Source: Candidatus Omnitrophota bacterium
GTDB taxonomy: Bacteria; Omnitrophota; Gorgyraeia; Aquiviventales; Aquiviventaceae
Length of the DNA stretch: 50,207 bases
Assembly (NCBI GenBank): GCA_023247215.1
Contig: JAHFGX010000005.1
Location: 1 to 50,207, forward strand
Direction of reading: 5' to 3'
The first letter of the stretch is position 1; the number at the start of each line of letters is the position of its first letter. The position numbers were made by a program, and so were the translations under genes. Below, in pieces: positions 15,864-22,796 of this stretch. The notes beneath the pieces are model-generated. The model had not been told where the DNA came from and ran no database searches. It saw only the letters and a list, made by a program, of their open reading frames with translations.

Positions 15864-16415
15864 TCACTCCAAGGCGTCGGGCTTCCACGCCATGGCGGCG
15901 CCGACGCCCAAGAGCGAGAGCATCCGGTCAGCGAAGTGGCCGGCCATCTCCTCGATGCTGGCCGGGCGGTGATAGAACGCCGGGCAGATGGGCATGATGA
16001 CGGCCCCGGCCTGCGAGAGCTTGTGCGCCTGCTCCAGCGCGATCGTGGAAAGCGGCGTTTCGCGCAGCGCGATGATGAGCCGGCGACGCTCCTTCAACGC
16101 CACCTGCGCGGTGCGGGTCAGCAGCGTGTCGCCCAATCCGCAGGCGATCTTGGCCATGGTCGAGACGGAGCACGGCGCGATGACCAGCGCATCGAACGGC
16201 GTGGAGCCGGAGGAGAAGGGTGCTGAGAGGTCCTCGTCGGAAAACGCGCGTTTGACGTGCTCGGCTAGGTGATGCTCGGTCAGGCCGGTTTCCTCTTTCA
16301 GCACGCACCGGCCCCACTTGGTCAGGATCAAAAACTTCTCCTCGGAGCAGCGCCGCAGGAACTCCACCCCCACCAGCGCGCCCGACGCCCCGGTCATTCC
16401 CACCACGATCCGCAT
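15864..16415 (-). CDS. ubiX: UbiX-family flavin prenyltransferase
   Basis: 183 residues, the usual length. It opens with the flavin-binding 'MRIVVGMTGASGALVGVEFL' and contains 'LVIAPCSVSTMAKIACGLGDTLLTRTAQVALKERRRLI' (in part: APCSVSTMAKIA, VALKERR) and 'LRETPLS', all standard UbiX motifs. It makes prenylated FMN for the adjacent UbiD-like enzyme. A GGGAGG Shine-Dalgarno precedes the ATG. It is divergent from the toxin-antitoxin pair, whose promoter overlaps the ubiX upstream region. Confidence 0.93.
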   Translation of the reverse strand: MRIVVGMTGASGALVGVEFLRRCSEEKFLILTKWGRCVLKEETGLTEHHLAEHVKRAFSDEDLSAPFSSGSTPFDALVIAPCSVSTMAKIACGLGDTLLTRTAQVALKERRRLIIALRETPLSTIALEQAHKLSQAGAVIMPICPAFYHRPASIEEMAGHFADRMLSLLGVGAAMAWKPDALE

Positions 16416-16433
16416 TCTTGGCCTCCCGCTTAC

Positions 16434-16462
16434 TTGACAGACATCTGAAAAACAGCCATACT
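16434..16462 (+). promoter_or_regulatory. Promoter of the toxin-antitoxin pair
   Basis: A perfect TTGACA, 17-base spacer and CATACT. The predicted start site near 16469 falls inside the track's first ATG codon (16467-16469), so the antitoxin start was moved to the ATG at 16485. A short palindrome, CAGA-CA-TCTG at 16438-16447, overlaps the -35 and could be the autoregulatory operator. Confidence 0.65.
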
Positions 16463-16484
16463 AGAGATGGTTCGAAAAAAGACC

Positions 16485-16745
16485 ATGACAACCGTCAACA
16501 CCGTTGAACTTAAAACACAAGCCAACCGGCTGCTGAACAAAGTGGCCAAGCACCAGATTGTCTTGATCACCAGGCGAGGCCACCCCTGTGCCGCGCTCAT
16601 CCCCGTTTCCAGCGAGACGCTCGCAGACCTGTTGTGGGAGTATTCCCCCGAGGTCCAGCGGCGATTGCAGACCGCCGTAGAAGAATTGCAGGCGGGCAAA
16701 ACGCAATCGCTGAAAGCGTTCGCCAAGCGGCATGGCCTTGCCTAG
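16485..16745 (+). CDS. Phd/YefM-family antitoxin
   Basis: 86 residues from 'MTTVNTVELKTQANRLLNKV', the typical Phd/YefM opening; the track ATG at 16467 lies at the predicted transcription start. The fold continues 'IVLITRRGHPCAALIPVS', the dimerisation strand of the family, followed by a helical toxin-binding tail. It represses its own promoter and neutralises the toxin encoded next, whose gene it overlaps by 14 bases. GC is visibly lower than in the flanking menaquinone genes, consistent with acquisition by transfer. Confidence 0.83.
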   Translation: MTTVNTVELKTQANRLLNKVAKHQIVLITRRGHPCAALIPVSSETLADLLWEYSPEVQRRLQTAVEELQAGKTQSLKAFAKRHGLA

Positions 16746-17028
16746 CAAACTTCCCGACACCGTCCAGCTCCTCCCCTCAGCCTCGGACGATCTGGCCCGC
16801 ATCTTGAAGCGAAACCGCCAGGAATTCATGAGAGTTCAGGCGGATCTCGTCCGCCTCGGCTCCGGCAACCTGCTTTCCCAAGGCAAAAAGAAACTCAAAA
16901 GCGTTGACGCCTTCCAGATTGACTCCGGCCGATACCGCATCGTCTATTCTCGCCGAGAAACGACGTACACCATTTTAGCCGTCTTCGCCAAACCGGAGCA
17001 ACAGCGGTATCTCAAGCGTTTCCGTTAG
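16732..17028 (+). CDS. RelE/ParE-superfamily toxin
   Basis: 98 residues. The C-terminal half has the RelE/ParE core: 'KKLKSVDAFQIDSGRYRIVYSRRETTYTILAVF' (read as LKSVDAF, GRYRIVYS, YTILAVF). The family includes ribosome-dependent mRNA endonucleases (RelE) and gyrase poisons (ParE); 'YRIVYS' and the basic surface favour a RelE-like nuclease, but this is not certain. The gene starts inside the antitoxin gene and its stop overlaps the convergent prenyltransferase stop by 4 bases. Confidence 0.8.
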   Translation: MALPSKLPDTVQLLPSASDDLARILKRNRQEFMRVQADLVRLGSGNLLSQGKKKLKSVDAFQIDSGRYRIVYSRRETTYTILAVFAKPEQQRYLKRFR

Positions 17029-17882
17029 ACACCCATCCACACCAACCCCAGCACCAAAAATCCAATCGCAGCGTTAATTTGAAAAAACGCCAGCTCAGGC
17101 GCGCGTTCAGCGACGGCCTGTTCCCACACCAGGCAGGCGCCGACGGCGCCGACGCAGGCCGCAGACCAGGGCGAGCCCAACTGGGATCGCCACAACGCCA
17201 CTAACGACAGGAACGCCAGCGCGTGCAGCGCCTGCGACACGCGCAGGGCGCGGCGGCGGCCCAGCGCAGCCGGCAGCGAATGAAGGCCGGCCTGGCGGTC
17301 AAACGCCTCATCCATCGTCGCATAGATGATGTCGAACCCCGTCACCCAGAGGACGGAAAATAGCCACAGCCACCCGACCTGGCCGATCCGTTCCAGCGAT
17401 CCGGTGGCCGCCAGCCAGCCGCCGAGGGGCGCCATGGACCAGGCCAGCCCCAACCCAAGATGGGCCAGCGACGTGACGCGCTTCAAATAGGGATAGATGG
17501 CAAACAACGCCACCGGAATCAGCGCCAGCCGCACGCACACCGGCGCAATGGCCGCTGCGCCAGCGGCGTAGACCGCGCCGGCCACTGCGACAACCGCCCA
17601 GGCTTCCCCTCGCGTCATCACGCCGCGCGGCAGCTCGCGCATTTTGGTGCGGGGGTTGCGCGCGTCAATCTCCGCGTCAATCAGGCGGTTGAGTCCCATC
17701 GCCATGACGCGCCCCGCGGCGCCCGCGATGAGCACCAAGAGCAGCACCCGCGCCGGCGGCCAAGCGCCGGCCTGCCCCGCTACGTGCGAGGCCCCCAGTC
17801 GCACGCCCGCGTAGATGAGCGGGAGCGAAAACACGGTATGTTCCAGCTTCACGAAGCCGGCGTACGTCGAAAATCTTGGCAT
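17025..17882 (-). CDS. mqnP: UbiA-family prenyltransferase, probable MqnP
   Basis: 285 residues with about eight hydrophobic spans. The first Asp-rich motif is 'NRLIDAEIDARNPRTKMREL', the second 'DIIYATMDEAFDRQAGLHSL'. UbiA-type enzymes attach a polyprenyl chain to an aromatic acid. The UbiX, UbiD and Mqn genes downstream on the same strand make the menaquinone prenyltransferase (MqnP) the likely identity rather than ubiquinone UbiA. The gene is separated from ubiX by the inserted, oppositely oriented toxin-antitoxin pair. It lies 28 bases after the YPSP-module gene. Confidence 0.87.
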   Translation of the reverse strand: MPRFSTYAGFVKLEHTVFSLPLIYAGVRLGASHVAGQAGAWPPARVLLLVLIAGAAGRVMAMGLNRLIDAEIDARNPRTKMRELPRGVMTRGEAWAVVAVAGAVYAAGAAAIAPVCVRLALIPVALFAIYPYLKRVTSLAHLGLGLAWSMAPLGGWLAATGSLERIGQVGWLWLFSVLWVTGFDIIYATMDEAFDRQAGLHSLPAALGRRRALRVSQALHALAFLSLVALWRSQLGSPWSAACVGAVGACLVWEQAVAERAPELAFFQINAAIGFLVLGLVWMGV

Positions 17883-17910
17883 CCGAACACACCAACACTG
17901 ACTGTGGCGC

Positions 17911-18741
17911 CTAGGGGCACGACCCGCTCTGCAGCGTATAACCCTCCTGAACCGCTTCTGCTTTGGTGTTCGGACAGGTTTTACAGGTCATATTGCCATC
18001 GTGCGTCATCCGCTGCAACATGCCATTGGTGTCGTATTCGCACCACAGATTCCCCGCACAGTTCCCGCTGAGGTACCAATAATGCTGATAGCACGTCGTG
18101 CCGGGGGCTCCGGAGATGGTCAGAATATTACCGGATGTGTTGCACGTCATGCCCCCGGCGCATTGCACTTGCGTCACCACGCTGTTCGACCCCACCAGCA
18201 CGTCCGTCGCTTTGATCACTCCGTTCACTTCCAACTTTTGTCCCGGATTCGCCGTCCCGATCCCCACGCTGCCATCCTGCAGGATGGTGAGTTTCTCCCC
18301 CGCTCCTGTCCCGGTGCGGCTGAGGCGGAAGCGGCCCCCACCGCTGTCGGCGAACAGGGTCCAGGCATCGGTGGTGTTGTTTTGCTCTAAGCGAATCTGC
18401 GCGGTATTGATGGCGGACTTCAGGCTCAAGAGATTCGGCGGATTGTCGGTGCCGATGCCGACGTAGCCATCGCTGTTGATCTCGAAGGGTGTGGCGATGC
18501 CGTTGGGGGCCTCCACCCGCAGGGGATGCTGGATGCCTCCCGCTCCCACTACCTGGAGCCGAGCCACAGGAGTACCGGTCGTCCCAATAGCCGCATCCCC
18601 ACTAGTCCGCAGCTCTTTATAGACGCCGCGGGGGGAGGGGTAGTAGGTGGTGAGGGTCAGGTCCTCCGCGAGGGCGTAGGCGACGGTACAGAGGAGGAGG
18701 GCCGGCACCAACCACCCGCTGATCTTGACCCCTCCCTTCAT
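17911..18741 (-). CDS. Secreted YPSP-module protein with GIGT repeats
   Basis: 276 residues from 'MKGGVKISGWLVPALLLC'; the track start at 18837 runs over the upstream gene. A signal peptide ends 'YALA|ED'. Immediately after comes the module 'TLTTYYPSPRGVYKELR' plus 'SGDAAIGTTGTPVARLQVV'. Then two copies of the phage-tail/adhesin type repeat 'VGIGT-x-NPxxxLxxxx' ('YVGIGTDNPPNLLSL', 'SVGIGTANPGQKLEV') and a Cys-rich C-terminus (about ten Cys). It is probably an exported surface or fibre protein; the function is unknown. A related protein with the same N-terminal module is encoded at 49001-49834. Confidence 0.8.
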   Translation of the reverse strand: MKGGVKISGWLVPALLLCTVAYALAEDLTLTTYYPSPRGVYKELRTSGDAAIGTTGTPVARLQVVGAGGIQHPLRVEAPNGIATPFEINSDGYVGIGTDNPPNLLSLKSAINTAQIRLEQNNTTDAWTLFADSGGGRFRLSRTGTGAGEKLTILQDGSVGIGTANPGQKLEVNGVIKATDVLVGSNSVVTQVQCAGGMTCNTSGNILTISGAPGTTCYQHYWYLSGNCAGNLWCEYDTNGMLQRMTHDGNMTCKTCPNTKAEAVQEGYTLQSGSCP

Positions 18742-18743
18742 TT

Positions 18744-18959
18744 TTACCGCAGCCTCTTGAGGACGGCCACCAGCTTGGCGCGCTGGAAGGGATTGTCGAG
18801 CACCATCTTCACCTTGGACCAGCAGTCGGGCATGCACCGCTTATAGGCCACAGCGACGAACGCGTGGACCGCCTGATCCAGTTGCTGCTTATTCGCGGAT
18901 GTCGCGGTTACGCCGGCTTCGGCGAACACATCCTTGAGATACCGGAAGTAGCACGACAT
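18744..18959 (-). CDS. Small unknown protein (MSCYFRYLK type)
   Basis: 71 residues from the ATG at 18959, 4 bases after the exported-protein stop; the track start at 19019 is inside that gene. It opens 'MSCYFRYLKDVFAEAGVTA', has a central 'KQQLDQAVHAFVAVAYKRC' and ends 'QRAKLVAVLKRLR'. Three cysteines, all helical in appearance, no signal peptide. It resembles a small conserved helical family that I recall from uncultured lineages but cannot name. The YPSP-module gene begins 2 bases after its stop, so the two are probably co-translated. Confidence 0.7.
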   Translation of the reverse strand: MSCYFRYLKDVFAEAGVTATSANKQQLDQAVHAFVAVAYKRCMPDCWSKVKMVLDNPFQRAKLVAVLKRLR

Positions 18960-18963
18960 GGCG

Positions 18964-19296
18964 TTAGAGCACGAAAGGAAGAAACGGCGCCAGCGAGGTG
19001 GCAACGGGCAGCGAGACACCGACCAGCCGCATCGCGCCCCGCGTTGTGTAACCGATGGTGCCCAGGATGCCGCGCAGCGCCCCGCCGATGGTGCCGATGA
19101 TCGGCGGGCCGGTGAGCGTGCCGGAGATGACGCTCATTGGGATGGAGAGCGCTCCGGTTAGGATGTCCCCGACACCGCCGACGATTCCGCCCACCACATC
19201 CACCTCCGCCCGCGCTGGAGGAACGCCGGCGCCCAGCACCAGCGCCGCGGCTACGCTCGCGGTCAGTACCCAGCGGGGGCGAAGCGTGTCAGCCAC
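18964..19296 (-). CDS. Small exported Gly/Ile-rich protein
   Basis: 110 residues from a GTG at 19296 (overlapping the flavin-reductase stop by 8 bases); no ATG fits. A signal peptide, 'RWVLTASVAAALVLGAGVPPARA|EV', is followed by a Gly-rich hydrophobic segment with glycine spacing ('VVGGIVGGVGDILTGALSIP', 'IIGTIGGALRGILGTIGYT'). This is suggestive of a membrane-inserting or glycine-zipper protein. The C-terminus is hydrophobic ('LAPFLPFVL'). Function unknown. It is part of a tight run with the 71-residue protein and the YPSP-module protein. Confidence 0.68.
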   Translation of the reverse strand: MADTLRPRWVLTASVAAALVLGAGVPPARAEVDVVGGIVGGVGDILTGALSIPMSVISGTLTGPPIIGTIGGALRGILGTIGYTTRGAMRLVGVSLPVATSLAPFLPFVL

Positions 19297-19771
19297 CGTA
19301 ATGCCATCCTGTGTCCAACAGCGTCAGCGCCGGCGCCTCTTTCACGCGCACGCCCGCCTCCACCACCTCGCCGATCACAATGGCATGGTCGCCGCGCTCG
19401 TTGGCGATCTCCCGCACCTCGCACTCGACGTAGGCGATGGCCTCCTCCAACAAGGGCGCGCCGGTCTTGCCGAACCGGTGCGGCACCGTGGCGAGCTTCT
19501 CCCCGACGACGGTGGCCGGCTTCACGAAGTGCTCCGCGAGCGGCTTGTGCTCTTTCCCCAGCAGGTTCACCGAGAATACCCCGCCGCCCTTGATCATCTC
19601 AAAGGAGTGGGAGTCCTTCTTGATCCCCAGCGCCACCAGGGGCGGGGTGAAGGACACCTGGGTCAGCCAGGTCGCCGTGAAGGCGTTGACGTCTGCGCCG
19701 TTTTTCACGCCGACGATATGCACCCCATGCGGGATCTTGCGCAGCGCAATCTTCTTGGCTTCCAAATCCAT
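19289..19771 (-). CDS. Flavin reductase domain protein (FMN-binding split barrel)
   Basis: 160 residues from the ATG at 19771, 5 bases after the hydrolase stop; the track's 19780 is a GTG. The family pattern is clear: 'IPHGVHIVGVKNGADVNAFTATWLTQVSFTPPLVALGIKKDSHS' (key pieces NAFTATWLTQVS and PPLVALGI), then 'FSVNLLG'. Related proteins bind FMN and reduce flavin with NAD(P)H or act in small flavin-based redox chemistry. The partner oxygenase or reductase is not evident. It sits in the run following the chlorite-dismutase-family gene. Confidence 0.85.
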   Translation of the reverse strand: MDLEAKKIALRKIPHGVHIVGVKNGADVNAFTATWLTQVSFTPPLVALGIKKDSHSFEMIKGGGVFSVNLLGKEHKPLAEHFVKPATVVGEKLATVPHRFGKTGAPLLEEAIAYVECEVREIANERGDHAIVIGEVVEAGVRVKEAPALTLLDTGWHYGG

Positions 19772-19776
19772 TCCAT

Positions 19777-20487
19777 TCACCCCAGGTGGTTGGTGAAGAA
19801 CTTCAACGTCCGCTGCCAGGCGTCTTGCGCCTCCGTCGGGCGATACACCTCGGGGCGCGTGTCATTGAAGAAGGCGTGCGGGCAGTCCGGATAGATGTGG
19901 ACCTCGCCGGGCCGGCCGAACTGCTTCAAACCCTGCGCCAGTCGCTCCGCCTCGCGCTTGAGGATCCACATGTCGGCCCCGCCGTGGATGTAGAGCACGG
20001 GCGCCACGAGATACTTCAAGCTGTCCGTGGGGGGGATCTGCCCGTAGAAGGCGACGGCGGCTTTGACGTCCGAGTTGTGCGCGGCTAGCATCAGCGAAAA
20101 CGTGCCGCCCATGCAGAACCCGACGACGCCGATCTTCCACGCGTCCACGAACGGCTGCGATTTCAGGTACTGGGTGACGGTGGCGTTAAGCTCTTTGAGT
20201 GTATCCTGCGACTTCAGGCTCTCCATGAGCTTGGCCGCCTCTTGCGGGTCTTTCGTGACCTGGTGGCCGGCGCGCGAATAGAGGTCCGGGGCCAATGCCA
20301 CGTAGCCCTCCCGCGCGAACCGCTGGGCGATCTCCTTGATGTGGTCGTTTAAGCCCCACCATTCCTGAATGACGACGATCGCGGGCCTCGGTTGGGCGGT
20401 GTCAGGCCGCGCGAGAAACCCATGCAGGGTGACGCCCTCGCCGGGGTACTGGACGGAAGAGGTGATCAGTGACTCCGCAATCGGCAT
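19777..20487 (-). CDS. Dienelactone hydrolase family protein
   Basis: 236 residues, alpha/beta hydrolase of the DLH group. Catalytic triad: Cys in 'VVGFCMGGTFS', Asp in 'HGGADMWI', His in 'CPHAFFND'. The oxyanion region 'VVIQEWWGLNDHIKEIA' is typical. Classical DLH hydrolyses dienelactone in chlorocatechol breakdown, but most members outside that pathway have unknown ester or lactone substrates. No aromatic degradation genes are nearby, so only the family is claimed. It starts 2 bases from the stop of the chlorite-dismutase-family gene. Confidence 0.9.
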   Translation of the reverse strand: MPIAESLITSSVQYPGEGVTLHGFLARPDTAQPRPAIVVIQEWWGLNDHIKEIAQRFAREGYVALAPDLYSRAGHQVTKDPQEAAKLMESLKSQDTLKELNATVTQYLKSQPFVDAWKIGVVGFCMGGTFSLMLAAHNSDVKAAVAFYGQIPPTDSLKYLVAPVLYIHGGADMWILKREAERLAQGLKQFGRPGEVHIYPDCPHAFFNDTRPEVYRPTEAQDAWQRTLKFFTNHLG

Positions 20488-20489
20488 CT

Positions 20490-21179
20490 CTACCCTCCGA
20501 TATCCTTGAGGATTTCGGCGAACGGCTTGGCGACGCAGGTGAAGATCGGCGTGTCGCGCAATGTGAAGGGCCGGGCCTTGCTCTCCCGCATCGCCATCAC
20601 CAAATCCAAAAAGTCCTGCGGGCTGTCGGTCTCGAAGGCCAGCACGAACTCCGGATCATCCAGCCCAAAGGAATAGGTGGTGTGGATCCGCACTGACGGG
20701 TATTTGTGGCCCAGGACGATGTGCTCGTCCATCATCGCTTGGCGCTGGTCGAAGGGCAGCATGTACCAGTCGGTCGTCTTGACGAAGGGATAGACGAAGA
20801 GGTACTTCCGGTTGAATGGCGTGATGAACCGCCGCTGCTCCGGATGATCCGGATCGAGCTTGTCCACGTAGGTGGAGCGCTTGGTCATCGAGAGATAGGC
20901 GTACGGCATCGAGAGATAGCCGGCCATGGCAGTCTGCCGCACAGCGGCCGACATGGCCTGGAGCTCTTCCAGCGAGCTCCCGACGCGCCAGATGAGAAAG
21001 TCCACGTCGGCTTTCAATCCCACCAGCGAGTACGTCAGCACCATCAGCTTCTTGGCATGCCGGTGGACAACGCCGGCCAGCTCGCCGGTGTGCTTGTTCT
21101 TGGTTCCCTTCGGCAGCCGGCGCCAGGCCGGGTCCAGCCGGTAGAACGAGAACCCGACGAATTGCCGTGTGTCCTCCAT
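20490..21179 (-). CDS. Chlorite dismutase/coproheme decarboxylase family protein
   Basis: 229 residues from 'MEDTRQFVGFSFYRLDPAWR' (ATG sharing a base with the thyX stop, TAATG). The family is shown by 'LPFDQRQAMMDEHIVLGHKYPSVRIHTTYSFGLDDPEFVLAFETD', read as the DQRQAMMDEH helix, GHKY loop and SFGLDDPEFVLAFE strand. The members include coproheme decarboxylase (HemQ/ChdC) and true chlorite dismutase. The overall length and 'DDPEFVLAFETDSPQDF' favour the HemQ-like side. Because a fused sirohaem decarboxylase is encoded at 46.8 kb, this enzyme may finish haem from Fe-coproporphyrin; this is inference. Confidence 0.82.
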   Translation of the reverse strand: MEDTRQFVGFSFYRLDPAWRRLPKGTKNKHTGELAGVVHRHAKKLMVLTYSLVGLKADVDFLIWRVGSSLEELQAMSAAVRQTAMAGYLSMPYAYLSMTKRSTYVDKLDPDHPEQRRFITPFNRKYLFVYPFVKTTDWYMLPFDQRQAMMDEHIVLGHKYPSVRIHTTYSFGLDDPEFVLAFETDSPQDFLDLVMAMRESKARPFTLRDTPIFTCVAKPFAEILKDIGG

Positions 21180-22759
21180 TAGATCAGGCGCCGGTACTGC
21201 TCGACGGGGAGCTTCCACACCGCGACACCGCAGAACCGGTCGCCCTCCGGGCAGGCGGGGCGGACCCCGGCCTGCGCCCGCGGCCAGCAGGGCGCGGCCA
21301 GATATTTCCCGATCTCCGGGAATCGCCGGCTCACCTGCAGCACCTCTTCACGGCAGGAGCCCCAGATCTCCTCCTGCGCGGTGTAGCAGAGGCGCTGCAC
21401 CCACTTGTGATGGAAATGGAGCAGGTCGCCGGACTCTTCGAACCGGATCGGGAAGGCGTTGGGCAGCAGGTACAGCGCAAACTCTTCCGACACGCCGAGG
21501 TTCAATAGTTGGTCAATCGCCGCCCACGTGCGCGCCATGATCCGGCGGTACGCGTCCTCTGCCTCCGGCGACGCGGCCACCAGCGGCGGCAGGATGTAGT
21601 CGGGCCGGGTGCTCACCACGTGGCAGGCGAGGATGGGCCGTGAGGCCGGCACCATGCGGTGGCGCTGGTCCTGGGAGTCGGCGGTGTGCGAGAGCTTCTT
21701 CTTGAAGGTGAAGTGCGGGTGGACCATCGCGCGCGAGAGCTTGCTCATCGTCGTGAGCGTCAGCGGCTCGGAGAGATACGGATTCCGCGATGGATCGAGA
21801 ACCAGCTTGATCGCCTCGCAGCTTGGCAGCTGCGCCTTCGCCAGCCCGAGGACGGAGCGCACGCCCTGCGCCAAAACCTCCTCGGCATCGGCGCTGCAGT
21901 CCACGAGCAAGGAGGCGCGCCCGCCGAGCTCTTGGTCGAACTCGTCCAGAAACTGCGCCGTCGAGCCGTTCCTCGATGTCCCGTGAAACTGCGTGAATGC
22001 CTGGTACTCCAGCGTCTGCTCCAGCGGGATCGGATCGGCCGCAATGCGCATGAAATCCGGATCAATTTTCGCCACTTCCTCGACCATGCGCTGCACGACG
22101 ATTCTCTGCTCCAGCGGCGCATCAAACTGCTGGCACATCCGCCAGTACCGGTGCAGCGTGACCCCGCTGACGGTGTGGTACAGGTGCGCGTGCGTGGCGA
22201 CGGGCAGGACGTAGCGCGAGACTTCCTGGCAGCGCTTCTTGACGGCGCTCGCCCAGCGCTTTTCCTCGATATCGCGATTCGGGAAAATCCGACGGTACTC
22301 CTTCACCACCACCGGCTCCACCAACTCGCTCAGCCGGTGGTAAGCCTCCATCTGCGCCTCAACTGTATCCAGATAGATGGCGCGCGCCTGCTCATCCAGC
22401 GGCGGCACGACCACGTTGCCCGGCTTTACCTCGACATAGCGTTGCGAAACTTGTTCCGAATTATAAAACGGGTGCGCGTGGAGGAACGACCACAGGAATT
22501 GCCGCGAGACGCGTTCGAGGACGAACTGGAAGGTGGGGTGTTGGATGGTCGTGTGGTGCCCCGCTTTGTAGATGCTCTCGGCGATGCGGTCGCGCTGAAG
22601 GCGCGTTTGCTCATCTCGCCCCACGTCCTCCGACGAGATCACGCGGGGGGAATAGCAGGTGCGAGCGGTCGCCACGGCGAGATCGTACGGATGCTGGAAG
22701 TAGTTCTCCAGTCGCACGACTGGGTCTGGACTGAAGGTCACGGTATGCGTCGTCGGCAT
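21179..22759 (-). CDS. thyX: FAD-dependent thymidylate synthase, tandem-domain form
   Basis: 526 residues from the ATG at 22759 (the track's 22774 is a GTG), about twice the usual 220-300. Two ThyX-like halves are seen. The first holds 'TARTCYSPR', 'HTTIQHPTFQFVLERVSRQF' and the 'SEQVSQRY' element, but the RHR triplet is replaced by 'LHAH'. The second holds 'MVHPHFTFKKKLSHTADSQDQRHRMVPASRP' (key part QRHRMVPASRP), which has RHR. ThyX methylates dUMP using methylene-THF and reduced FAD. The half-sites appear divided between domains, suggesting an active site shared across the two. It is followed by the chlorite-dismutase-family gene. Confidence 0.86.
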   Translation of the reverse strand: MPTTHTVTFSPDPVVRLENYFQHPYDLAVATARTCYSPRVISSEDVGRDEQTRLQRDRIAESIYKAGHHTTIQHPTFQFVLERVSRQFLWSFLHAHPFYNSEQVSQRYVEVKPGNVVVPPLDEQARAIYLDTVEAQMEAYHRLSELVEPVVVKEYRRIFPNRDIEEKRWASAVKKRCQEVSRYVLPVATHAHLYHTVSGVTLHRYWRMCQQFDAPLEQRIVVQRMVEEVAKIDPDFMRIAADPIPLEQTLEYQAFTQFHGTSRNGSTAQFLDEFDQELGGRASLLVDCSADAEEVLAQGVRSVLGLAKAQLPSCEAIKLVLDPSRNPYLSEPLTLTTMSKLSRAMVHPHFTFKKKLSHTADSQDQRHRMVPASRPILACHVVSTRPDYILPPLVAASPEAEDAYRRIMARTWAAIDQLLNLGVSEEFALYLLPNAFPIRFEESGDLLHFHHKWVQRLCYTAQEEIWGSCREEVLQVSRRFPEIGKYLAAPCWPRAQAGVRPACPEGDRFCGVAVWKLPVEQYRRLI

Positions 22760-22796
22760 GAGGGTGGGAACCACGCTATTGTATCAAACTTCTCTA

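Noticed and set aside
14087-15997. 636-residue plus-strand ORF
   Set aside because: It is antisense to the ubiD-like gene, rich in Arg, His, Pro and Gly, and has no family motifs. High GC leaves long reverse frames open.
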